DNA of 64,000 nt from Halorussus aquaticus (lineage in GTDB: Archaea; Halobacteriota; Halobacteria; Halobacteriales; Haladaptataceae): the NCBI RefSeq assembly GCF_024218795.1, contig NZ_CP100402.1:340377-404376 (forward strand), read 5' to 3'. The position numbers and the translations under genes were made by a program. Shown in pieces: positions 16,344 through 24,700 of this stretch. Every line of letters starts with the position of its first letter. The first letter of the stretch is position 1. A model generated the notes under the pieces. It saw only the letters and a program-made list of their open reading frames with translations. It did not search any database and was not told the DNA's origin.

Positions 16344-17246
16344 ATGACCACCGACACCCCCACCGACGACGAACTCCTTCCCGAACCGCTCGCCGAACTC
16401 GTCGAACAGCGAATCCAACAAGCAACCGCCGACCTCCGAGACCAAATCGGCGACCTCGAAGCCGAGGTAGACACGCTCCGCGACGAACTCGTCGAGGAAC
16501 GCGACGCCCGCCGCGAGGCTGAAGCCCGACTTGCAGAGTTAGAGGAGACGGTCGAAGGCGAACACGATGCCAGACTCAGCGCCCTCGAAGCAAAAGCGAA
16601 CGGCACCCGATCAATGATCGCCGAACTGCAATCACGAGAACTCGAAAAAGGCGCGCATTTCGCCTACGAGAACGTCGAGGCGAACATCATGGATGAACTG
16701 CTGGACGTGGATGGTGACCGCGTCGAACGCATCACCAAAGACGACGGCAACCAGTACGCCCGGCTTCCCGGCGAAGAAGACGCCCTCGAACGCGGCGGCA
16801 CCGTCGCTCACTCAACTGCGGATCTCCTACCTATCCAGCGACTCGCTCGCTACGACGACGAAATGCTCGCAAGTGTCACCAACCGCAAGCCGGACGAACT
16901 CGCGGCGAAGGCGTGGCGGGAACGCGACAACCCCGGCCGCTACCAGTTGTGGACCAGCGGGAGCAGTAGATGGCGCGTCTACCTGAAGTCGTCAGACCTC
17001 GCCGATTGGATTCGCGCTCACGAAGAAGGCGTCTCGAAAAACTACGCCCAAGAACTCGCCCGGCGGACGCTCGACGCGATGCGTGAACTCAGCAAGCATC
17101 GACTCATCACCACCCAGAAAGAACGCACCGCGGACGGTCTCTCCTACAAGGAGAACGTCGTGGTCCTGAAAGACGACGTGGATTTACCGGGTGACCCGTC
17201 TCTCAGTAACTCGGACGGTCCGGCAACAAACGAGGTGGCCGGATAG
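16344..17246 (+). CDS. Coiled-coil protein with a C-terminal winged-helix-like domain
   Basis: This is a 300-residue acidic protein. Residues 15-95 are a long coiled coil (IQQATADLRDQIGDLEAEVD, EERDARREAEARLAELEE). The second half contains a folded domain with EKGAHFAYENVEANIMDELL and ends with a helix-turn-helix-like stretch (YAQELARRTLDAMRELSKHR) and a beta wing (YKENVVVLKD). A DNA-binding, virus- or plasmid-associated role is plausible but unproven. It follows the regulatory cassette on the same strand after a 93-base gap. Confidence 0.65.
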   Translation: MTTDTPTDDELLPEPLAELVEQRIQQATADLRDQIGDLEAEVDTLRDELVEERDARREAEARLAELEETVEGEHDARLSALEAKANGTRSMIAELQSRELEKGAHFAYENVEANIMDELLDVDGDRVERITKDDGNQYARLPGEEDALERGGTVAHSTADLLPIQRLARYDDEMLASVTNRKPDELAAKAWRERDNPGRYQLWTSGSSRWRVYLKSSDLADWIRAHEEGVSKNYAQELARRTLDAMRELSKHRLITTQKERTADGLSYKENVVVLKDDVDLPGDPSLSNSDGPATNEVAG

Positions 17247-17272
17247 CAAGGTTGCCGGACCAGATTAGGCTC

Positions 17273-17291
17273 CGAGAGGACTACGTCTCTC
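17273..17291. terminator. Hairpin CGAGAGGACTACGTCTCTC
   Basis: This is a near copy of the hairpin at 11885-11903, located 27 bases after the stop of the coiled-coil gene. Its position suggests a terminator or RNA-end element. The rest of 17292-17535 shows no gene. Confidence 0.35.
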
Positions 17292-17535
17292 CCACGAACA
17301 ACCGTAATCGACCGCGGTCGTGAAAACGCCACGACGTGTAGACCGCCATGATGGCGGCTCCTCGTGGTGTGGATGCCGGACGACTACCTGTCGGTTTGTC
17401 TCGTTCATCGGCTATCATCGGCGTCACCGAGACCCCTCTCCCGGAGAGTTCACGGACAACAGCATCTGTGGTCGGACTGCGTTTCGACCGTCGGCGTTCT
17501 CTTCGGGTTCGTGAGGAGCCGGATGGTGGGTTCGG

Positions 17536-18924
17536 TTACTCTGAGGGTGGTTGAAACTGATATTCTTGCTGGTTGGCAGGTGCGTCTTCTGGGACCTCGT
17601 GGTGGTTGAGGAGCTGGGTAGGGTAGGTTTCGTAGGCTAACCCAATCAACAGTCCCTCCACTTCGGCTAGATACGCTGGGTAGCCGTACGGACCTGTATA
17701 TTTTTCTGGGTCCCAGGCTCGTATCCAGAGGTATGTTTGTTCTTTGAGTTGGTGGGTTCCTTGTTTGAATAGCTCGCTGGCCCAGCTGCGTTTCTTTGAA
17801 TCTTCACCGAACACGGTGTCGGATAGCTCTCCGACGTGCCAGTAGCTTCCATCACCCCAGCGAGCGAAGCTCCGCGTTCCAGTTCGATTCTTTGCGATTT
17901 CCTTGAAGTTCGCACTCAATTCGTTCTTTTTCCCGTATGCTTCTGCTTTGCCGATATATCGTGGGATGATCTCGGCAGGTGATGGATTATCGGACGTAAG
18001 CTGGTACATGACGTATAACAGCCCGTTCGGGCCGTCTTTCACCCCGTTGCTGTGAACACAGCGTTTTCCTTCTTCGCGGATCCGAGTATCAATTGCGTCA
18101 CTCCGTTTCAGTACCGTTGACGAGCCGACATCCGTGAGTTCTACGACGAGGTTTTCGTCTGTCTCGAAGAGCGGAATCGGATCCGCCTCTTCGGGGTCAT
18201 GAATCTCTTTATGGATTGTCTGTTCCACCCAGTTGTGCCAGAGATTTGCTTTGTGTTTGCCGTTTAGGTCGTGGCCTGTATTGCCAGCGGCCGTCCTTGC
18301 TTCTTCATTCGGGGTCTCGTTCTCTAGGTCAACCCATTCGGGACCCACCTTCCCCATCTCGTGTGGAACCCTGTTTGGAACGAAATCTCGGTTTGCGAAA
18401 ACCCGATTAAATTGCCGATTAGAGTGGACGAGACCGACAGTCTTTGCTTCGAGTTCTTGTCGATACGTGGGATACCCATATGGGCCAGTCTCAACCTCGC
18501 TCACATCAACTAGCCATGCGTAAAGCGGTGAATCTGCACGCTCGTAGACCGTTGCAATGTGATCATATTTCCCGTAACTACCCCACGACCCATCGTCTTC
18601 CCATTCCGAGATTGGGAGGGCATCGCGCACCTTCCTGAAATGGTTCATAAGTCGGCTTGCAATATTGCTGGTCTCGCCAATGTAGACAGGGATGATATCA
18701 GACGGCCCCTGAACAGGGTCGTCAAGGAGATACAACAGATACAGATAATCGCCAGACCCCCGTCCTAGACGGTACGAGTCGTATGCAGCAGTCATCTCCA
18801 ACGCTGTCCCGGAATCGTCAATCATTGGGACAGGGTCCGGCGTATCAGCTGTATTGATATCTTTGAGTACGGTCTGTGACACCCACTGGTCCCACAACTC
18901 GCTTTTTGTCTGATTTTTCACCAT
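17536..18924 (-). CDS. Tandem GIY-YIG nuclease-like protein
   Basis: This 462-residue protein consists of two related halves of about 220 residues. Each has LWxxWVxQT near its start, a GIY-YIG-like pair of strands, and a TGPYGYP motif before a conserved acid. In half 1 the strands are YLYLLYLLDD (residue 60) and IIPVYIGETSNIASRL (residue 78), with ELEAKTVGLV near residue 158. In half 2 they are LLYVMYQLTSD (302) and IIPRYIGKAEAY (319), with EVEGLLIGLA at the C end. GIY-YIG domains cut DNA using a metal bound by the glutamate, so one or both halves may be nucleases. Half 2 has lost the arginine context after YIG and may be structural. It stands alone, in an accessory region, with moderately AT-rich codons. 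Confidence 0.7.
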   Translation of the reverse strand: MVKNQTKSELWDQWVSQTVLKDINTADTPDPVPMIDDSGTALEMTAAYDSYRLGRGSGDYLYLLYLLDDPVQGPSDIIPVYIGETSNIASRLMNHFRKVRDALPISEWEDDGSWGSYGKYDHIATVYERADSPLYAWLVDVSEVETGPYGYPTYRQELEAKTVGLVHSNRQFNRVFANRDFVPNRVPHEMGKVGPEWVDLENETPNEEARTAAGNTGHDLNGKHKANLWHNWVEQTIHKEIHDPEEADPIPLFETDENLVVELTDVGSSTVLKRSDAIDTRIREEGKRCVHSNGVKDGPNGLLYVMYQLTSDNPSPAEIIPRYIGKAEAYGKKNELSANFKEIAKNRTGTRSFARWGDGSYWHVGELSDTVFGEDSKKRSWASELFKQGTHQLKEQTYLWIRAWDPEKYTGPYGYPAYLAEVEGLLIGLAYETYPTQLLNHHEVPEDAPANQQEYQFQPPSE

Positions 18925-19166
18925 CGGTCAGTTAACAGAGTGTGAAAAGAACGGCTACCTCAAAGCATCGGTTTCACCGACTGCTACGGATACTCGCTGT
19001 CTCTAATACGTGGTTTGGAGGCGGGAGTTACGTCGACCGTCGAGTCCCCATTTGAACGACGAGACGTGCATCAGTCGCCGTTCATACTGCACAGGTCGGT
19101 GGCAAAACGGCGGGGTTCGCGCTCCTCACCATTTAAGATAGCTTCCCAGGTACACTGTGGCAAGAC

Positions 19167-19628
19167 ATGCGTGACGCGACTCTCTGTTACGTCTTTGATG
19201 GCAACGACGTCCTGTTCATAGAGAAGAAACGTGGCCATGGAGAAGGCCGATACGTTGGTCCTGGAGGAAAGGTTGAGAACGGCGAATCCATCGCGGAAGG
19301 CGCAATTCGTGAGACACGCGAGGAGACATCTATCATTGTGGATTCTGTTGAGAAGAAGGGTGAGTTAGAGTTCTACTTTGCCGAGGAGCCATTCATGCAG
19401 GTGCATGTTTTCCGGTCGGACTCATACTCCGGTAAACCAGCTGAATCCGAGGAGGCAATACCAGTCTGGCTTGATGCTACTGACCTTCCGTACGACGAGA
19501 TGTGGAAAGCCGACAAGCATTGGCTTCCCCACCTCATCGAGGGAACCACCTTCACGGGCACATTCTGGTATGACGAAGACGGCGACGACCTCCACGAATA
19601 CTCACTCGAAACGGACAGTAAACTGTAG
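19167..19628 (+). CDS. Nudix hydrolase (MutT/MTH1-like)
   Basis: This is a 153-residue Nudix hydrolase that would cleave a nucleoside diphosphate linked to another group, such as an oxidised nucleotide. The Nudix box is GKVENGESIAEGAIRETREE, with the catalytic REXXEE acids in place. The fold continues with GELEFYF, VHVFRSDSYSG and a C-terminal WLPHLIEGTTFTGTFWYD typical of MTH1-like members. The start is the ATG of MRDATLCYVF. Bases 18925-19166 separate it from the divergent GIY-YIG gene and hold only promoters. Confidence 0.85.
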   Translation: MRDATLCYVFDGNDVLFIEKKRGHGEGRYVGPGGKVENGESIAEGAIRETREETSIIVDSVEKKGELEFYFAEEPFMQVHVFRSDSYSGKPAESEEAIPVWLDATDLPYDEMWKADKHWLPHLIEGTTFTGTFWYDEDGDDLHEYSLETDSKL

Positions 19629-19636
19629 TTCAACCG

Positions 19637-19655
19637 CGAGAGGCGTAGTCTCTCG
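19637..19655. terminator. Hairpin, inverted copy of the CGAGAGACTAC element
   Basis: The sequence CGAGAGGCGTAGTCTCTCG lies nine bases after the Nudix stop. Read on the minus strand it is CGAGAGACTACGCCTCTCG, differing by two bases from the hairpin at 11885-11903. A terminator role fits its position. Confidence 0.4.
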
Positions 19656-19689
19656 TGTTCGCAAACCGAAGAGAGGCGGAATGAAAGGA

Positions 19690-19934
19690 ACCTGCTGTTA
19701 CTGTAAGTGCGATTTGTATGTCGGGCATCGTGGTACCGGGGATGCGTATCGAACCGCTGGCCACGACGCGTGGAACCTCCTGTGGGTGTACGTCGAGACT
19801 GTAACGGTGGTGAGATCGAGACGCCCACGCTCGGCACAACCGAGGTCGTCGCGGCCGCCTTGCACGTCGTCATGCAAGTGGCCGCTTCGCAGACGAGCCG
19901 GTTGGCATTGACGAGGGTTAAGTTGGAAGCGTGA
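19690..19934 (+). pseudogene. Decayed C-terminal fragment of a repeated hypothetical gene (copy 1)
   Basis: Read across two frames, this stretch gives YRTAGHDAWNLLWVY and then NGGEIETPTLGTTEVVAAAL with MQVAASQTSRLALTRVKLEA. The same segment with the same order appears at 27108-27290 (TAGYDQWNLPRVYCRDS, IETPTLGTVEVVVTAF, TTRLALTGVELEEY). The two are broken relatives of one gene family that I do not recognise. A frameshift separates the two halves here and there is no start. Confidence 0.6.
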
Positions 19935-20075
19935 GGTTCTGCCGACGAAAGGTGATTTGATGCTCTCGTCTCTAGAATTTGGTCCGGAGGTACTGTGGTG
20001 ACAGAAGAGAGTTCTGAGTCTCGCGGATATGTTCGAGCGTATCGTAATCCTGTGTGAATCCGAATTCGTGAAAGT

Positions 20076-20494
20076 TTATATCGTAACACTACTCGGATCA
20101 ATTTGCTCATGGATGCCGTCGAAATCGTCGTCGAAGCTCGCAATTGACTATGTGCGATTGTTGTGGCGTCCGTGAAGCTGAGTTTGTGGTCGTCGTACGT
20201 GGTGAAGCACTCGAACGCGGCTTCGAAGATATCAGGGGTGACGTGGTCGAAGGTGTTCACGTCCGGGTAGGGGTTGTTTCCGAGAATCCGGTCGGCAATC
20301 GTGGTCGCTGCGGTGACGTCGTTTGTCCGTCTCCGCGTGAGTGTTACCGCCTCGTCGAGAATATAGTCGTTCGTGTACGGTTGACCGAATTCACCGTCAA
20401 GGACGCGGTCGAAGAAAGACTGCGCTGTCTCGTGTCTCGCGGCATCTTCGTCATGATAGGCTTAGTACACACCCGTATCGATGAAGATGCTCAT
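20076..20494 (-). pseudogene. Dead VapC-type PIN-domain toxin
   Basis: The minus-strand frame starts MSIFIDTGVY and meets a TAA at codon 11. It then continues open through AYHDEDAARHETAQSFFDRV, TNDYILDEAVTLTRRRTND and TTYDDHKLSFTDATTI, a typical PIN domain with its acidic residues. A frameshift near the end moves the final strand ASFDDDFDGIHEQID to another frame. Upstream, the last codons of a possible antitoxin (TTDIGDIIYE) end in a TGA that overlaps the ATG, the usual VapB-VapC coupling. Both lesions make it non-functional. Confidence 0.8.
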
Positions 20495-20510
20495 TCGTAG
20501 ATGATGTCGC

Positions 20511-20547
20511 CGATATCAGTAGTTAGTAATACAGCTTCTTTATTCAG
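20511..20547 (+). repeat. Left arm of a 37-bp imperfect inverted repeat
   Basis: The 37 bases are the reverse complement of 21207-21243 with about six mismatches. The two arms bracket 660 bp containing the Tat lipoprotein gene. The right arm lies over the 3' end of the ribbon-helix-helix gene, so this arm may simply be a relic of the tail of a related gene. Confidence 0.5.
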
Positions 20548-20699
20548 TTTATATGGTGTAAGTTATTCGGTGTTGCTTGGTTCGTTGTGCGAACTCATCA
20601 CTGGTTCCATCGGCTAGCTCCACCGCTGATTGGTGACGGATATGCCTCCAAAAATGTTTCACCAACAGGCCATCTATCATCAACTGAATGTCCTCGTTG

Positions 20700-21164
20700 A
20701 TGCGTCGAGAAATCCTTCAGCTTGGTGGAGTAGCCCTCGCTGGCGGACTAGCCGGGTGCAACGCACTCGGCCAACAATCCTCAAAAACACCACGACTCGG
20801 CAAACTCACGGTCACAAATTACCACCCTCGTCCGCACACTGTTCACGTTCTCCTTCTTGATGATGGGACTCCGGTCTATTGGGACTCAAAAGAGGTGACC
20901 CCTGCCGAAGAAGACGGTACGCCCGGAGGAGCTATCTTTGAGGGTTTTCCGACTGAGTCAAGAAATTACGTACTTCATGTTCGCGTCGATAACCAGCCGA
21001 AGTCCAAGTGGGAACGTTTCGATTTTAGCAAGTATTCCGTTTCGTGTCTCGGTATCAATATTGCTATCGGCGATGTTGACCGTTCTAAAACTGATGACGT
21101 GTCCATCTGGAAAACTAACAATTCCCACGTGTGCGAGGAAGAGAGGGAGAGAACCACGAGTTAA
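20700..21164 (+). CDS. Tat-exported lipoprotein, small
   Basis: This is a 154-residue secreted lipoprotein. The N terminus MRREILQLGGVALAGGLAGC has a twin arginine, a hydrophobic stretch and a lipobox cysteine at residue 20, so it should leave through Tat and be lipid-anchored outside the membrane. The mature part has a beta-sandwich look (LTVTNYHPRPHTVHVLLLDD and YVLHVRVDNQP). The ATG at 20700 is preferred because it puts the twin arginine next to the start; another ATG four codons upstream is possible. Function unknown. Confidence 0.75.
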   Translation: MRREILQLGGVALAGGLAGCNALGQQSSKTPRLGKLTVTNYHPRPHTVHVLLLDDGTPVYWDSKEVTPAEEDGTPGGAIFEGFPTESRNYVLHVRVDNQPKSKWERFDFSKYSVSCLGINIAIGDVDRSKTDDVSIWKTNNSHVCEEERERTTS

Positions 21165-21206
21165 TAGACTTTCGCTCTAGATTCCGCGACAGGTACACCG
21201 ACAATT

Positions 21207-21243
21207 CTGAATAAAGAAACCGTGCTACCAACTACTGATATCG
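21207..21243 (-). repeat. Right arm of the 37-bp imperfect inverted repeat
   Basis: This arm pairs with 20511-20547. It includes the last codons (DDISSW) of the gene at 21225-21473 and a downstream T-rich TTTCTTTATTCA tract, which also follows the gene ending at 9842. It may therefore carry a terminator-like signal. Confidence 0.5.
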
Positions 21244-21473
21244 TCTTTTGTCGTTTCCGGACCGGATGCAACGGTCCCCTCGTGGAAGGCCTTGTGAGCG
21301 TTATCGTCGACGGGAACCCGCGAGTCGCGGAACGAATCAATGACCTCATCTTTTGACTCGGCCGCATCGTTGACGAGTCGCTCTAGAATCTCTTGCTGAG
21401 TAACCTGTTTTCCAGTTTTTAGGCGGATTTCAGCTTGTAACTGTTCGAGACGAGACTTCGTTTCCTCGTCCAT
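21225..21473 (-). CDS. Small ribbon-helix-helix-like or antitoxin-like protein
   Basis: This is an 82-residue protein starting MDEETKSRLEQLQAEIRLKT, with GKQVTQQEILERLVNDAAES next. That is the helix arrangement of a ribbon-helix-helix DNA-binding domain or an antitoxin whose partner is missing. The rest is a hydrophilic tail ending DDISSW. No toxin gene lies next to it; the divergent neighbour is the giant P-loop gene 247 bases away. It may be an orphan antitoxin or a small regulator of that gene. Bases 21474-21719 hold only promoter sequence. Confidence 0.6.
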   Translation of the reverse strand: MDEETKSRLEQLQAEIRLKTGKQVTQQEILERLVNDAAESKDEVIDSFRDSRVPVDDNAHKAFHEGTVASGPETTKDDISSW

Positions 21474-21719
21474 CTTTACTGAGGTCGCTATACTACTAGT
21501 AGCATCCTCTACTGAATAACTGTTTCTACCAAAGCGACGATTCGCTGCTGGAGGCGTATCCCCGGCTTCTTACGGCTAATGCTGCTCGTGCTGTACTGGT
21601 CATTCCCTTTTCCCGGAGCGTGGCCGCCAGAATGGTCGGCACGGCAATCATGACGTGGCGGCAAGGTGCTTTTCTGTGATTTAACTTTCACGATACTTAT
21701 TTCCCTCCCCTAACATTAG

Positions 21720-24700
21720 GTGAGTATCAGGACGATGTCCGGATCTGTTATTCTCCGGCGGCCATCGGACCTTGACACTGACACGGTGGTGAGCGACGAC
21801 GGTGTGACGATCGTCGTCGGAGCACCACACATCGGCAAGACCGAACGGTTCGATCATCTCGCCGACGAGACCGAGCTTACTTGCGTCGACTCACTGTCTG
21901 CCGCCGACGAACCCACTGGACCTGTGGTTGTCGACGACTTCTATACTGCCTACCAACACGCCACTCTTGATGACCGCCGGGAGTTCCTCGATACGCTTGC
22001 GGACGCCAGTCACCTCTGTCTATCCACTCGACCACGTGACCTCGACTGGCTCTGTACCACCGATCTTGATACCGACGCTAACGGTGAGACGGACGCCGAC
22101 TCTACTACTGATTCCAGCTCTACAGCCGATCCTAATATCGACGTTGCTGCTGAAGCGAGTGCCGACCGTGACCTCGCTGGGGTACTCCGCGAAGCGCTCG
22201 ATGCTGTCGTCGTTCTCAGTTACGCGCTCGACGATCCGCAGGACTGGGAGGGGGTCGACGGGTCAGTTTCTGCCGACACGCTCGAAACGTATGCTGACCG
22301 TCTTTCCTACGATTACGCCCTTGACGCCGACGGTGTACTCGCTAACCACCTCGGCGACGCGACGTACGGTCCGACGCTCGTCCCATCGGTCACACTCACA
22401 CTCGCGGCCGACACCGACACGGCCACACAGGGATGGCTCACAGAGTCACTCCGTGAGTACGTCGGCGCAACTGGCCTGTCGATGGCGACCACGCCGTTCA
22501 AAACGCTCGGCAAGAAAGCCGCTGAGTACGGGCAGGCGATCACGTCCGGCGAGGTCGCGCTCGACGCAGATATCGACCGTGAGACAGTCGCTGCCCTCGC
22601 TGGAAGCGCAGCGCCAACTGCCATATCCGCACTCTCCGGGTCGCTGCCGTTCGTCGTCGCATTCGGCCTCCTATTGTGGCGTGCCAACCCCGGCAACGAC
22701 ATGGCCGATCTCGCCGACGACCTCTTCGACCACTTGCTCGACGACCGCCTCACACCTCTCGACAAAGCCCGGCTCGAAACCGGTCTTGGCCTTCCCCCGC
22801 GAACGCTTGACGCGCTCGACAGCATCGACGACCACGTCGAAAGCCAGTTCATCGACGCGTTCGCCAGCCTGCCCGCACTCCAGTCCGACGTTGAAGCGAT
22901 GCAGGCAGAGCTTCGAGACCACCGTGACCGACTCGAAGCTGTCGAGGATGGACTCGCCAACCTCGCTGAGGAAATATACAGAGGCCGCGAGAAAGCGACT
23001 GAGGGTCTTGCCCATCTCGAAACTCGCCTCCAGAACGAAGAGGAGGTCCTGCTCGGTGAGCGCGTCCACCCCGACGATGTCGAGTATTTGCCCGACGAAG
23101 ACGGCAACAAAGTCGATCAACTCCGCGACCGACTCGAAGACGATACAACGGATGTCGTGGTTCTCCGCGGCCCGCACGGGTCGGGCAAGACTACCGCCGC
23201 CTACAAAGCCTGCCGGGACCTCACAGACGGCGACGATAATAACTACGAAGTACGACTTCCCCGGTTCGGTGAAGCGACCTCAGTTGAGCAAGTTATCGAG
23301 TCGAGTGACAAGCACACGATTCTGTACGCGAACTTTCAGACAGAGGTCGGTCTCGGCGCGGCCGGTGACAACGAGCGACAAGTCGAAGTCGGAACGGTAG
23401 CGAGTGGGCAACAACTCCGCGAACTCCAAAGTTGGTCGTGTGACCACGGCACCGTCATCATCGAGTGCCGCGACGAACTCCATAACTCGTTCACCGACAA
23501 AGCCCCGAAAAAATTCGCCCAAGCGGAGCGCGATACCCGTGAAGACGCGACGAGCATCACGTTCGAACGATTCGACAAAAAAGCCGACGCCGTCCGCGAA
23601 ACCACTCGATGGGCGTTGGACGTTCTCGATTACGAGGGCGAGTACGAGACGGTCGTTGACGAGGTAGTCGACCTCGCTAACGGGAACATCGAGATAGCGA
23701 AACTCGCCGCTCGCTACGCCGCCACAGAAGGCGAGCAACTGTCGGCGTTCGGCTCCGCGATGGAACTCGTCCACCACGACGTTCAGCCTGTTCTCGACGC
23801 TGACGCCGACCATGGCGACGTCGGCGAGATATACGAACAGGTGTGTGTCACGCCCGGCGTTCAGACACGTGAACTCGTGGACCTGTTCGAGGGGAATATC
23901 ACGAAGTGTGCGAAGACGCTCGCGGGCTACCTCGGTGGTGACATCACCGACGCCGAAAACACGACCGACGATGTGGGCGACGGTGAGACCGCCGCAGGGT
24001 GGCACGATTACGGACCGTCGGATACCACCATGTCTGTGAACCCGGATGACTCGTGGCGGCCGCGACCGATTATCTACGGCCGGGCCGTCGTCGAATACGA
24101 AGTCTTCCGAACGACTGCTGGCAATGTCCAACCAGACCCCAATGAAATTCGGGAAGACCTCGACAAGTATCTCGGACGGTACGAAGCAACAGACGACCCC
24201 GAGTTTGCGCTTGTCAGACTAGCCCGGAGTCTCGGTGGTCTCTACGGGAGGGCGCGAAAACGCGACGACGACGACCTCGCCAGTGCCATCTACAAGGTTG
24301 GCGTCAAATGGCTCCTCACAGACGGCGTAAACGACCAGCTCGCCATCTCGGACGAGATGGATGACGACGAAGTCGCCCGCCGGACTGATTTGTTCGTTCG
24401 CACGATACGGACGCTCCTGTCTCACGACGTTCCCGTTCCGGCGACCATTTTCGAGCAAAACACTGCGCAATTCCTTCACGGTGCCCAAATTGAAGCCGAC
24501 CGAGCAGAGACAACCCCGGTTACTGTCATCGAGAACTTGTTCGCGTACGCGCTAACGAACAGTCGAGACATAGGTCCCGAACAGTTAACGGCACTCCAGT
24601 CACTACTCCCGGAACTCGCCGCCGCGTGCAACAAGGGGTTTGACGCAAACCTCGGCCAGTTTCTGGAGAACGTGTATGCGATGGCGCTCTCGAAGCTTGC

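Noticed and set aside
21928..23400. 490-codon frame inside the giant gene
   Set aside because: It is a Ser/Thr/Arg-rich shadow in the +1 frame of the supported 1718-residue protein.
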